Shown in pieces: positions 1 to 11,935 of a DNA stretch of 64,000 nucleotides. Every line of letters starts with the position of its first letter. Position 1 is the stretch's first letter. The notes under the pieces were generated by a model that saw only the letters and a program-made list of their open reading frames with translations, was not told where the DNA came from and made no database searches. The stretch covers positions 248,001-312,000 of the forward strand of contig VXAU01004944.1 of the NCBI GenBank assembly GCA_013399695.1. The letters are read 5' to 3'. Position numbers and translations under genes: made by a program. Source of the DNA: Formicarius rufipectus (taxonomy: Eukaryota; Chordata; Aves; Passeriformes; Formicariidae).

Positions 1-2209
1 TATAGTGTCTTGATTTTAAAATAAGTGCTGTAGAATATTTTGAAACAAATGTGCCATTTCTAAGAAATCAACCTATTTTCCGACTGATAGCATTGTAGCA
101 TTTTCAACATCTAGTCAAGCTCAACTCATTTCAGGGAGTCATCCTTCAAATATATGACATGTATCTATTATTCAATTCACAAAGGTTTCAGTGCAACAAA
201 GCAGCAATGAGCCTTTATGATGATTAAAATGTCAAAAGAAAATCTAATCAGTCATACTGTGAATTTTCCCCAAATTATAACCACCACTGTTGTAGTCTTG
301 CATTTCACTGCGGATGACAGAGGAGATCCAATATGGAGGGCATGCCATGATCTTTTCAGTGTAATTTATATACTCAGGAGTCATTCTTAGGGCATTATTA
401 AAAGCAAGGTACACAAGGAGAAGTGTAGCTGCAACAAATGGGAGCGCTCAGAAGATCACTCAGTTGTAGCACAAATAGGAATGGAGCTTTGCAAACAACA
501 CAAGTCATTGGAGGCAGCAAACTATTCCTATCCTACACCACCTTCAGCAGTGGATGACATCTTTCTCAGAGCACTGCTCTAAGCACATTTCCTGTTGAAT
601 GAGTTATTCTTGTTTCTCCCTCCCTGAGGCACATAATGCCCCTCTGCATTTTCCTCGAGGTGACGTGGTTGTGCTTCTCATGGTTTGGGTCTATGTCTTA
701 CAAGCTCAGCCTTGCTGTATCTTCATACCTATGTGCAGTTAAGCACTATGAATGCAAATATTTTACTATTTGCATTTTACTTTTATTGCATTTTAGTATT
801 TTTTACATTTTACATTTCTATGCATTTATTTTTTATGCCTTTTATATTTTTGTTTGCATTTTTACCATTTCCATTTTTCTGAGATGATTAGTTACAAAAA
901 TATAATTTTGGTTTAGGAACTAATGCAGTGACCATGCGAGTCCTTTGCAAGAAGAAAAGCAAGAGACAGGAGCATGTAAGGGAATGTACTCAAAATTTCG
1001 AGATGGACACGTTTTGTCTTTTGTTTATTGCTTCTTACATTGAAACATTGCCTTATTCTGTATTTGTATAATGCAATTGCTTTAATAATGACAGGATGCT
1101 TCAATCTCTTCCTAAATTTCATAAATAATATTAAATTCATTTTAATAAATTATGTGCCTCTGTGACTATTGTATAAATTCCCCTTATAAGTATGTATATA
1201 TAAACATATTCAGATTCAAGATCATATATAAGTAGGAGTATTTTTCATTTCTGTTCAAAAATAAATACATAGCCAGCTCCCACTGGAAGTGGGATAATGG
1301 GAAAAGTAAAGATTACTCAATCTGTTCTTTGTGCATAACATAAAAAGTATTTATATTACTTTCTAAATGCCCATTAAGATGAATTTATTTTATTTCTACG
1401 AGAAATGTCAGCTGAATCACTAGCTTGAAGCAAGCATGTCACTTTTATCATGCATCATTAGCAGCTTCATAGGGAGCATGGCTTTTTTTCTCATCACGTT
1501 TGAGAACAAATCCTTAAGAAATTAAAAAACCTCATAATAAAAACCCTGTAATTATTTTTTGACAATTAAGAATCATAGCTGAAGCACATGCACTCAACTT
1601 TCCATGTTAACTGAAGACAACATGAAATTCCTGTACACCCAAAAAAAGCGCAAAGGGCCTCCTCCCCTACCATCTTCTCTGGGGCTAACACCACAGACTG
1701 CCTTAGAGATTTTCTAAAACTGCCAACATGTGGCTGTTGCTGACAGGAGCTGACATCCCAGATTTACTGCAGGAATTATTATACTTTGTGTCCTTAGAGG
1801 ATTTCCCACAGTGGATATCTCACACCGGCCCTTGCATTCACTTCAGGGCTGTTTCACTGTGACACAGCACAGGGTTCCTAATATATAGAATATTTTATTC
1901 TGAACAGTTTAATAACTTAAATATTCCCACTCCCAATACTGTGCATGATTTCTCTGACAAGCCATGGTGCATGGAGCCAGCCTGGGATGATTACAGAAAG
2001 GTATTACGGATTATAGATGGATTCCAAAATATGGAGGGCCTATGCAAACCTTGAGATTTTCATAACTGTTAAAGTTTCCTGTGTGAGACATTAAACTTAG
2101 CTATTAATTCTATATTTTTATACAAATACATTCACTATCTTAATCTCCTATACTGTATATTCCAAGTAAACAATCCTATCACCCTTTGGTGATGTGATTT
2201 ATTTGGAAA
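1..2209. other. AT-rich intronic stretch, nothing recognised
   Basis: No repeat family, RNA gene or coding exon was recognised. The short open frames at 636-887 (T-rich, hydrophobic) and 913-1140 are what AT-rich DNA gives by chance. A small hairpin (7-bp arms TCCCACT / AGTGGGA, 3-base loop) lies near 1276-1292. Confidence 0.6.
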
Positions 2210-2344
2210 CATTGAAAGTCAGATTGAACAGAGCTATGAGTAACCTAATCTAGTTGAAGATATCCCTGCTCATTGCGAAGGAGTTGGACTAGATGATCTT
2301 TAAAGGTCCCTTCCAACCCAAACTGTTTTATGATTCTATGATTA
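2210..2344 (+). mobile_element. CR1 LINE 3' end
   Basis: The sequence follows the CR1 3' consensus: a GAGCAACCTGATCTAGTTGAAGA-like stretch, then GGACTAGATGATCTTTAAAG, GTCCCTTCCAACCCAAACTG, and the tail TTTTATGATTCTATGATT. The 5' truncation is typical of CR1. It is non-coding 3' UTR only. Confidence 0.9.
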
Positions 2345-2421
2345 TTATGAGTGCTAGACATACCAGAATAATTTAGCTGTATTGTTATAGCTAAATACAG
2401 TATGGTATAGCATTCAAATCA
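2345..2421. repeat. Imperfect hairpin between two facing CR1 ends
   Basis: The spacer contains ATACCA and ATTTAGCT on the left, matched by AGCTAAAT and TGGTAT on the right (about 2360-2408). It makes an imperfect stem with a loop of about 10 bases. It separates two CR1 copies of opposite orientation. Confidence 0.5.
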
Positions 2422-2790
2422 CCACAGAATCAAAGCATAACAGAATCAAAGAAAGACAGGGACATCTTTCATCATATCAGATTGCTCAAAGTCCTATGCA
2501 ATCTGACCTTAAACAGTTATAGGGATGAGGTACTTCTCAGAACAACCTGTTCCTCACCATAAAATATTTCTGTCATCAATTCAATCTAAATCTACCCTCT
2601 TTTAGTTTAAATCCACTGTCCCTTGTCCTGTAATTATAGTCCAGGGTAAAAGGTCTCTCTCCACCTTTCTTTTAATCTTTTCTTTATAGGTTCCCTGGAG
2701 CCTTCTTTAGGGCTGAACAACTCCAGTTTTCTCAGTAATATATGAGGCTATTCAGTTCCTCAGGCCCTCTTCTGTTCTTATACACCTCAT
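2422..2790 (-). mobile_element. CR1 LINE 3' fragment, diverged
   Basis: The plus strand shows the reverse complement of a CR1 3' region: CACAGAATCA, then diverged matches to AACCTGTTCC..TCACCA, AATCTAAATCTACCCTCTTT, TTAGTTTAAA..CCCTTGTCCTGT, GGTCTCTCTCCA and a ..GGAGCC..GGGCTGAACAACTCCAG stretch. This covers the end of ORF2 and the 3' UTR, with many substitutions. Its 3' end faces the 3' end of the neighbouring CR1, 77 bases away. Confidence 0.85.
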
Positions 2791-3337
2791 ACATCTCTCT
2801 GGGTTTTTTGGATATTACCGGAGAGAGGAACATAAAGATGCATGCTTTAACTTCTGCTTTGTGCTTTACTCTCCTCAATGATTAGCACCACTGAATTGTT
2901 GTGGGGTTTTAAGTTTTATTATTGCCTACTTTGTAATTCATATTATTTATCTTTGATTGATGATGGGAAATGAGAAATTATACATAAACCTGAAAATTTC
3001 AATGTTTTTGTGTGCTTCTTTCTCAGGGACAGATCACTCACTTGTTATTTGCAAGGGACTTAATCCTATGATGGAGTCTCCTGGGAGTGACACAAACAGA
3101 GCAACTTTCCATATCCCTATCCTCCTGACATTTTATCCAGAACATAGCTCCTCCATTACATCCTCCCTTCTTACTCATCTTCTTTCATTTGTCTTTATCC
3201 TACTTACCTTTCCCTTCTGCTGATATGAAAGCATTTGGCCATAAAGGGACCTTCTAAAATTATACCATATATTTCTGTATTGACACCCTACCCTGCCCCC
3301 ATAAAGGTAATAATAATACAAAGACCCCACAGAAATT

Positions 3338-3470
3338 AAAAAAACCCACCAAAACCAAAACAAACAGAACCCCTCAATATCAACAAAAAACCCACCCAAA
3401 AAATTAAAAAAATGAAATCTCACAAACAAAACCCAAAACTAACAAACAAAACACCCAAAACATCAAAAAT
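3338..3470 (+). repeat. A/C-rich low-complexity tract
   Basis: About 130 bases made mostly of A and C (AAACCCACC, AACAAAAC and similar units), with almost no G or T. The minus-strand frame 3175-3429 reading through it is an artefact of this composition. Confidence 0.85.
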
Positions 3471-5924
3471 CCATGAGGGGAGAATTAATCTGCAACAGAA
3501 TGTCAGATGATTGAATCAGTGGTGCAAGGATAATCAGGAAGAATGGGAGAATTTGACACGGCAGAAATAACCATTATTCCTTTGGACATGGGTTCACATA
3601 AGGGAATAGACTGATGAGCACAGAGCAGCTCATCAGCTTCTCATGTTAGTATCACAGTGAAAAATCCACTTTTCCTCTTTTCCTGCAGACTGTTTTCTTT
3701 GCATACCCTTCTCTACTTGGCCACTTAGAGATATGTCCTAATCATTTTACAGACTCCTTTTAGAGCCTTCATCCAGTAGTTATACTGGTATACCTCTGAG
3801 AGAAACTCCAGGTAGCAGTAACAGCAGAGACTCCAGTACAATTTAAAATAACCTTAGTAGTTCCTTTAACTTGTAGCAGATTTGGCTGGTGATTCACAAA
3901 CTTCATCTAGTTTGAGAGGGCTGTGATTATTCAGGAGAAATCCTCTCGTGTTGGGAGCTTAAAAGAGAGAACCAAGCACATCTCCACTAATTTTCGCCTT
4001 TAGCAAAAGCCAAGTTAATTTTTATCTGTGTTTCAAATGCAGCTATCACTCCTAGCAAGTTTGGTTTACAGGTGAATCTACGACTCACAATGCACAGAGT
4101 AGGCACAGATGAAGAGAGATGGTTACAAGAGAGAAGACTTTTCTATACCATCAGATGAACATTAGTACAGCAGAATAATTAAGGCCAAAGAAATAGGAAT
4201 TAGGAGTGATGTTTGCAGATCAACAGCACAAACTATACCTCACACTTCAGAGCTGCAAGAAGTGTGTGCTACATATGTAAATAGTGTTAAACACATAAGC
4301 TGTATAAGCAAACCACAGGTTTACAAGTGAGGCTACCATAAAATGTAGAACCCAACTACTGATCACTTAAGTGCAAATAAATAATTTCAGTGGAGAAAAA
4401 TACAAACAGTTTGTTTGATGGAGTGAGGAAGGTAAAATAAATTGTGCATGTACAGCACATGTCATTGGACAAAGAACAGAGGCAGTCCTGCTCCAGAAGA
4501 TTAAAAATGGTTTGGGTTTTTTTTTCATTCTTCATTGAAGTAAAGGGGTTTTAAAATAAGAGTTTCTGGGGAATATACTTCTGTCCAAAAATGTCGGTTT
4601 GTGAAAATAAAACCATTTTATATGAATATAGTTTTCAACATTTACTTCATTTAAACTTTGAGCAGAAATGTCACACAAGAACTTACCACTGAAATCCTCC
4701 ATTAACATTCTTCCAAACTGAACATTTTGCACTTGGGTACTCAAAATTCAAAATATATATCAAATAAAAAAGTGTGATAAGTTCCAATATTTTAAATAGA
4801 AAAATGATCATTTTAATTGACCAAGACTGAAGTACTTCTCTAAGTGTAAGATTTTTCAAGAAGATTAAGATTTTGGTCGCTAAAATATTCATCTCACAAG
4901 TATGTTCAGATCACAGACCTTTCTGTCTATCAGTGACATTTTGCTTCCTGTAAAAGTCTGCTCTTCAGGATTTTCCCTTCAAAACACAAGGCTACTAAAT
5001 GCAAGAGTAAAGGTGTGGCAACTATACATTTCTATTACAAACTCAGGAAATGGAAAGAAAAAGCACTTCTTTTCTATATAATTTAAAACTTCCTTAAACC
5101 AATCTCAGAGATCTTTATGGAAGCAGTAGAATATTTAAACAAGAAATCTAAAGAAAAATAATCCACTTGGGATCAGTTTAGTACTCCCTGCCTATTGTAA
5201 AGCTATGTAGATGCATAAGTTACACACATCCATATTCCAGCAGTGTGTGAAAATTCTTTTTCCAGTCAACTCTACCTAAAGTTGATCTTGAGCATTTTAA
5301 TTGTTAATAAGAGGAAGAAACCTAATGAAGACCTTAGAAGTTGCAAAGCTAAACCAGACATTACTCATCAGTGCAGAAAAAATATTTGATTTATCCTTAT
5401 GCAGCATGGAAAATCTAGAGATGGTATTCTTACTTTTGTGCTTCTTAAAAGACAAAGTAAGTAATTTTTTAGGCTTGTGCTGGAACACAAGGTTTGATTA
5501 TTCTTGTATGTATTACTAAGTTAGCACTTGTTATTTATCCATCCTTATGTTGGCTCCAAATAGTCTATTTGACAACAGGTACAGCTGAGGAAATGAACAG
5601 CTGGTGGATTTTGAGACACGCTAGAGTTGGCATAAGATATCTCTTATTATCTCATAATTTACATTTCATCATCGCATCCTAATTATAGACACAAAAGCCA
5701 GGGAGGAGAAAGTCTCTGACAGTCCTTTTTACTCAGTGCTTAAGTCAAATTATATTTTAAGATAAAGTCATCTTGTTTTCACAGCTTTCTGTAAATGTGT
5801 ATCACATGGTCTTTGCAGCTTCCACAGAAACACTTTTCTCTCAGAATGTCTTCATGAAAAGGGCAGAAAGATTAAATATATGGTATAGTTAAAATGAACA
5901 ATACACACCAAAGTTTGCAGGCAC

Positions 5925-5958
5925 TCCCACTGACATGTGCAGTCTCATGCCAGTGGGA
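5925..5958. repeat. Imperfect 13-bp hairpin
   Basis: The left arm TCCCACTGACATG (5925-5937) pairs with CATGCCAGTGGGA (5946-5958), with one mismatch and an 8-base loop. The origin is unknown. It may be a remnant of an old inverted-repeat element. Confidence 0.6.
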
Positions 5959-6313
5959 CAACAACCTCTTGGAGATGCTATGAGTTTGGAAGTTCCCAAT
6001 TCATTAGTTCTGTTCACAGTCTTTGGGTTATGATTTTTCTGAATGTATACATACATACATAAATATATATTTGTATATATTTTATTTCTGATGCTTTAGT
6101 TCTTTAAGTGTTTTAATTAAAATATTGTCTTTCACTTGCTTATTGGAGCCTAATTTTGTTGTATTTTGGAAAAAGTCTGAATTTTAAGCAGAGGATCATA
6201 AATTCAAGTTTCATTAGAAGATACTTAGCAGCACTTTCATCAAAATTACTTCTAAAAGCCTTATAAATGTGTATTATTAACTATCATAAACTATGTGATG
6301 TCTTTCTCTGAAC

Positions 6314-6344
6314 AAAAAAAAAACCCAAACTTTTTTTTTTTTTT
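6314..6344. repeat. A10/T14 inverted homopolymers
   Basis: Ten A, then CCCAAAC, then fourteen T. This is a perfect A/T stem with a 7-base loop. It could extrude or be an alignment hazard, and no function is implied. Confidence 0.8.
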
Positions 6345-6735
6345 AATTTACCTGAATAGTACAACATAGATTGCTAAATAAAATCCCAGATGTGAAGGTA
6401 CCACTTAATATTTAGATACTGACTCAAACCAAAAACACCTGTCTTTTTCTAAAATACATGTCAGAAGGAACTAAAATGGATATAGGTTTCTACTTAAAAT
6501 CTATGCTTAAAAGCTTTTTAGGGCACAAAACAGATTTCCTGTTTTATAACTTATGTATTGGACTGATTGTGGAATTCTATTCTTATACAGTGACAATTTC
6601 CTCTATGGCTACTCACCAACTGCAGTTAAATCTAGTCTAACATTTCTAACACTTTCTTTCAAACTTCCTTGGATAGAGGCCCAGGACTTTAAATAAGGCT
6701 GGCAGAACTTCTGAGATGTTGCGTTAAACCTTCTT

Positions 6736-6776
6736 TTTACAGGGACTAGTCAGTCCCTGTAAAGCAGTTCACTGCT
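6736..6776. repeat. Two adjacent perfect hairpins
   Basis: The first has arms TTTACAGGGACT (6736-6747) and AGTCCCTGTAAA (6752-6763), a perfect 12-bp stem with a 4-base loop. The second follows at once: AGCAG (6763-6767) with CTGCT (6772-6776) and loop TTCA. There is no poly-A tail and no matching repeat family in my memory. Confidence 0.8.
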
Positions 6777-9700
6777 TCTGAAGCAACTAAAATATTGTTC
6801 AAAAATGAGAATTTCCATTTCTTTTTCAATAATTGTCTGCAAAATTATGCTTTCCTTCTTGAGGATCAGGAACATGCTATCACCATAACTTCATCACACA
6901 TAAAATTCTGTTTTGGTAGCTTTTATACAGAGGCATCTTTGTTTACCACAAAGTAAACATTTTTCACTTTGGCAAAATTCAGTTCAAATAAATGCCAGAT
7001 AGTTCAGATGTAAGAATAAGTTTTTGTGTCCATATCTGTAAATGGCATACTTTTGTCACAACCTCAAGGACTTTACTCTTTTAAAGAAGCAAGCAATACA
7101 TTTGCAGAAATAAAAACCCTCTATTTTCAGAATTTCAACTTCAGCATATTACTTCTTTGCTCATAATTTAAAGTACCCACTAGAGAAAAAGTGAGAGAGA
7201 TACATTACTCCCCATTATCATCTGTTAAATTAGAGAAAAATTGTAGTTACAAACTGGGAAAGTATTACTTGCAGGTTTAAGTAGAAAAATAACACTTTAA
7301 GTAATTTAGTATGTGTATCCACTCTCTGATTTTAGAAAAAAACAGGCATTAACGCATGACAGAGCTTCCAGAATTTATGTTCATATGCAATTATAATTGA
7401 TCATATTAAGGAAAATCTAAGGCAGTGCAAAAGAGCTTTATCAACAGTATAAATGGAGAAATAAAATGCAGGCTTTAGCTGTACTAGATTTGCAGGATAC
7501 ATCTCACATAGGATGGCGAGGCTAGAAATATTCTTTTTGGTTCCTCTTAGAAACCTGAAAAAGTCAAGTCAATATGAAATAGCTGAAATTATTACTCTTT
7601 AGATCAGCTCCAAGGTTATTTAATATATTAATAAATAGTAATTTTTTTTGCTAAATGAATCTTAATATAATTAGGGTTTTTATTTTTTAACTAAAAAATG
7701 GGGTTTACATACATTGAAGAGGACACCAGTTCTCCATGCGATTACTGCAATCATAATGCTAATGAGAATGGTCTCTGATGTGGTAGTAATTTCAACGCTT
7801 CTATAAATGAGAAAAAATGCATGCAAATAGGTAACAGATGATTCCCTGCTTTAAAAATTAAACAGTAAACATGTAAACAACACTTGCTGTACAAAGCACA
7901 GATTTATTTCCTTTAAAAGGTTTGTTGTGTGTGTATAGTTCATATAACTTTTCCACCTGATATAGATTATTTCAAACCACTAAATTACCACTTATGACTT
8001 CGCAAAATAGACTATTTACTTAGAGAGCACATATTTCAGACCCCAGTGCATGTTTAGAGATTCACAGAGATTATGGCAATGAAAATGGGTATGTTCTGAT
8101 GGAAATGTTCATTTATGACATACATATGTCAAATACATACACATTTCTTTCATTTGGCTAAGCAAAGAAACAAAAAGGAGCCAAACCATTACTATCCTTG
8201 GAGCAAAATACTCTGTGCTTTGCAAGAAAGTCTATAGTGGAAGCTCCAGTTCTCTTACACCTCCTTCCCCTGTAAAGTTACACCAGTAGTTAAATTTCTC
8301 AGTTTCCGACGTATCACAGCAAAAACTATAAACCTTTCAAATTGAAAAGCCTAAATACATTAATAGCACCTTTGTGGAATATACTTCAAAAACCGGTTAA
8401 ACTACCATAATGCAGATTGCTATATGAAAGCCTAGTTTGGCCATTTTCTGGGTGTAAATACAACCAACTGAACTTCATACAGCATCATCTTCTTTTTGCT
8501 CACCTTTGATAAAGCCACAAGTTTAGAATAAAATGACAGCAGCAATTTCACTGAAGGCATAGCACAACAACAAGTATGACTGTTATTTTTTTCTGTAATC
8601 ACAGTCATTTTTTTTTCTTTCTTAAATGCAGTAATTTTATTCTCCTTTGTCTGCTCTGATTCCCTGATATTCAGGCTTCAGTTTTTCAACAGCAAAAAGA
8701 GGCAGTATAAAAATTACACAAAAGATTTCATTCTGTGTTTTGACTGCTTTTAATACTATTTCAACAGTGCAACATGCAACATGTTCACTGCAACATCCAC
8801 AGAATTTTATCCAAATTGTCTCTTTAATTATCTAGAGTTTTACTGTTCCAATCCCATCTCCTAGTACCAATAAAGACAAATGCTTTATAGAACCTTTCTC
8901 ATAAACTAATTTCTGTGCACTGTTTTCCTCCCCCTCACTACACTCAAAACTCCCAGAATTACTAGGAAGTGGAAGAGACCTTATTTCTTCAATTACATTT
9001 TTTAACTGTGCTAAGAGCAGCTTCATTTGGTATTTTTCAGTATTGGCTAAAAACCATGCAAGGAAAAGATCAAATACATTTCCCCATCATTTGCTGCCTC
9101 ATGTCCATTCCTATTTCATTGTCCAACATACTATCACTCCAACCCCTTTACATCATATGCTATAGTACTATGGTCTTAAAAACTTGTCTTTCCCATTTCT
9201 CATTTAATTTGAAGCATGTATGCATTTTCTCATATTAGCAAGAGAGAAAGTGTTTGGAGACTTAATAATTTCTCTGTTTAATCTCTTTAAGTACCTCTGA
9301 GTCTTGCCAAAAGTAAACAACCTTGATTTGAAAGGCAAAAATGCTGGAAATTTACTACCACAGTAAAACTACATGTGGAAAATACAGACATAGGAAATGA
9401 AGAGGAAAAATAGGAAAACATCAATTTTTACATAGTTTTGACATTTTTAAAAGACAAAATTATTTTCTAAGACTTAGTTGTTAAATCTGGGACTTAATTA
9501 AAAAAATAACTAAAATAATCTGTATGTTTTAATTCTATTAAAATTCAACATCATATTCACGTTTAGAAGTTATAGTCAGAATATGGAGGACTTTCACTGG
9601 AGAGTACTCCTTTGCCTCCAAACAGACCAGGTGTGAGCTATTCAGATGAAGGATGGCAAGCAAATGCTCTTTGCACTACCACATTTTTAGCCTTGTCTGT

Positions 9701-11537
9701 GAGTTTGTTGATAACTTCAGTAACTCGAGTCACAGCATTTAATTCAGAACTTTTGCTGACAAGGTTCACAGAATTCCTTTGCAATTTCTTCACTCAGTAA
9801 GGAAGCGTTTATATTTCTGCTTTCTGTTGTTGGACAGATAAAGTAGAAAAGAATTCTATTTTTGAAGCATTCCTCTGTTAAGTGGGGTATTCCAGAGGCA
9901 GGTTACTGTTGCACCATTTCCTAATTGCTTTTTCCTCTCTTTTACTTTGGTCAAGAAGTGTCATCTTTGCCTGTGGATGCTGTTACAAGTAAGGTATCAC
10001 AGAACAAAAAGAAGGCAAATAAGTAATCCTTTACAGATTATGATCTCCAGTGCAAGGTTTTACACAATCAAGGAAATTAGGAAATTTCAGACTAAAGAGG
10101 AGAGTAAGGAAATATTATTTTTAAATATTTCCTCTATTTTATAGCAGTCACTTATTATAGTCAGGAAGCCACCTGAGGAGAGAGTGAACTTCATCAACAG
10201 AAATACAACGCGTAGGAGGAAAGGGCCATCAGCAGCAATAGACCAGTAACTTCATATATAGCTCTGCATTCTGAATGAGGATGTGACAGCAAGAAATTCT
10301 GAGTGGAGGATGCAGTAGGGATGAGTAAGCAATAGAAATCCTGCAGCCTTGAAGAAGCAACTAACTAATAGAAGCCATATACCTAAAAATGCAGAAAGCA
10401 ACTCCCTTCAATATGCAGTGGGAAGACTGATAAACTGTGTCTCACTACTGTCTGCTATAATTACATAAAGAACTGAAATATTTTACAGTCTTTATGTCAA
10501 TGTAATACTCTATCTTCTTTAAAACAGAGGAGTCTAAACCATGCTGGGAAATAAATTGATTTCTCAATAGCATAAAGGGCACTTGAAGGGAGAGTTTGAG
10601 AGCACAACAGGAAGGGGAAATGTCGTCTTGTGTTACTTGTTTATCTGCAAGCGCTGTAATGGACAATTATCCTCCCATTACAATGAACTTGCTGGCTCAT
10701 ATTCGCATTAGTACTTTTCCCCTCAACCTGTGGCTGTACTAGCTGCTTCCTCTGCTCCTTGACTTAATTTTACATCATGTGCCAACAATCCATATGAATA
10801 AGTCTATGGAAAGGTCACTCAGTTTGAAGGAAGTGATGACATTCATCACTTTGAGGAGGTCAGAGGCTGGACATTGTTCATCTCACTGGATGCAAGTGTA
10901 CTGTAACAAAAACATTATCTGCTTGAAAGCTGTTCATGCTCCAGACTCATCCAACTAGGATTCAAGAAAGGATAATGGACTGCTCCTGCTCAAGTGATGT
11001 GTCTGTTCTGAGGTTCACCCAAGCCAAATGCTGGACTTCCAAATCATCTTCTGGGGGAGGCAGCACCCCTTTCCCCCAATGCAGTACTGTAGCTTGAGTT
11101 TATTGACTGCTGCAATTTGATGGCAGTGTCTTGATCGAGGCACTAGAATAATCCTTTCTCCAGAGGACAATGACATCAAGAGCAGCAGTTTACAGTTCAG
11201 TTCCTTTGCCTAGAATCACAGGGCATGAACTGTCTACCAGCTGGGATTGTACCAGCTCACACAGGGTGAGCAAACTCAAAACTGCTGTCAGGTCTCAGCT
11301 TCTGAAGCCTTAACTCCTTTGCCTTTACTTTCATACAGAAAAACATACTAGGATGAAATTCTAGAATCTTAAAGTATGGCAATTAGGAAAATTTTAAAAG
11401 GAAGTACCAGTATGAATGGCAGTACATTTTTTTCAAGTCCTCAACCTCAGTCTAATCTTTTTTTCCCTTGGTGAGATGTTTCAGTTTTGTTTTTGTTTTT
11501 TTTCTAATTGCATATTTTTAAGATAAGAGGAAATACT

Positions 11538-11583
11538 TATATGCACATATATAATACATTTATATATACATGTATATATGCAT
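11538..11583. repeat. TA-rich microsatellite
   Basis: Alternating TA with interspersed CA and TG dinucleotides. A short (AAC)5 run lies nearby at 11769-11783. Confidence 0.7.
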
Positions 11584-11880
11584 TTTTGTGACCATGTTTG
11601 CTTTCACCATGAAAAGTGAATTGAGTTTTACTTTCCCAATTAATTTTTGAATTTAACAATGTAACTTAAGTGCTATAAAGCTGTTGCTGGTTTTCCTTCC
11701 TTGCAATTTAGAAACTGAGCTACTCCCCTGTTCTTCATCCAGATTAGCAGGATGATAACTGAGATAGTAACAACAACAACAACGAAAGATCCTTTAAATG
11801 CAACAGTTGTTTCAGGTCTCATGTCTCTGATTCAGTGCAAAATACTGTATTTATTTTCCACTTTTTTGCCCCTACAGTTT

Positions 11881-11935
11881 ACAGAATCATTTACATTGGA
11901 AAAGACCTCTGATATCATCAAGTCCATCCCTGACA
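11881..11935 (-). mobile_element. CR1 LINE 3' end fragment
   Basis: ACAGAATCATTTACATTGGA, AAAGACCTCTGATATCATCA and AGTCCATCC are the reverse complement of a CR1 3' terminus. Similarity fades past 11935, although a diverged continuation is possible. The plus-strand frame 11752-12012 overlaps it by chance. Confidence 0.65.

Larger units (their letters stand above)
3471..11880. other. 8.4 kb AT-rich intron, mostly featureless
   Basis: No CR1 or other family was recognised. Contained details: an imperfect hairpin at 5925-5958, a (TACA)/(TA) microsatellite at 6047-6082, an A10/T14 inverted pair at 6314-6344, and two adjacent perfect hairpins at 6736-6776. Open frames such as 8832-9026 (minus) have no family resemblance and no splice context. 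Confidence 0.6.

Noticed and set aside
8832..9026. Minus frame with a charged, coiled-coil-like start, considered as a second PPFIA2 exon
   Set aside because: It does not match the known liprin-alpha sequence after LNSALPQ and lacks convincing flanking splice sites.
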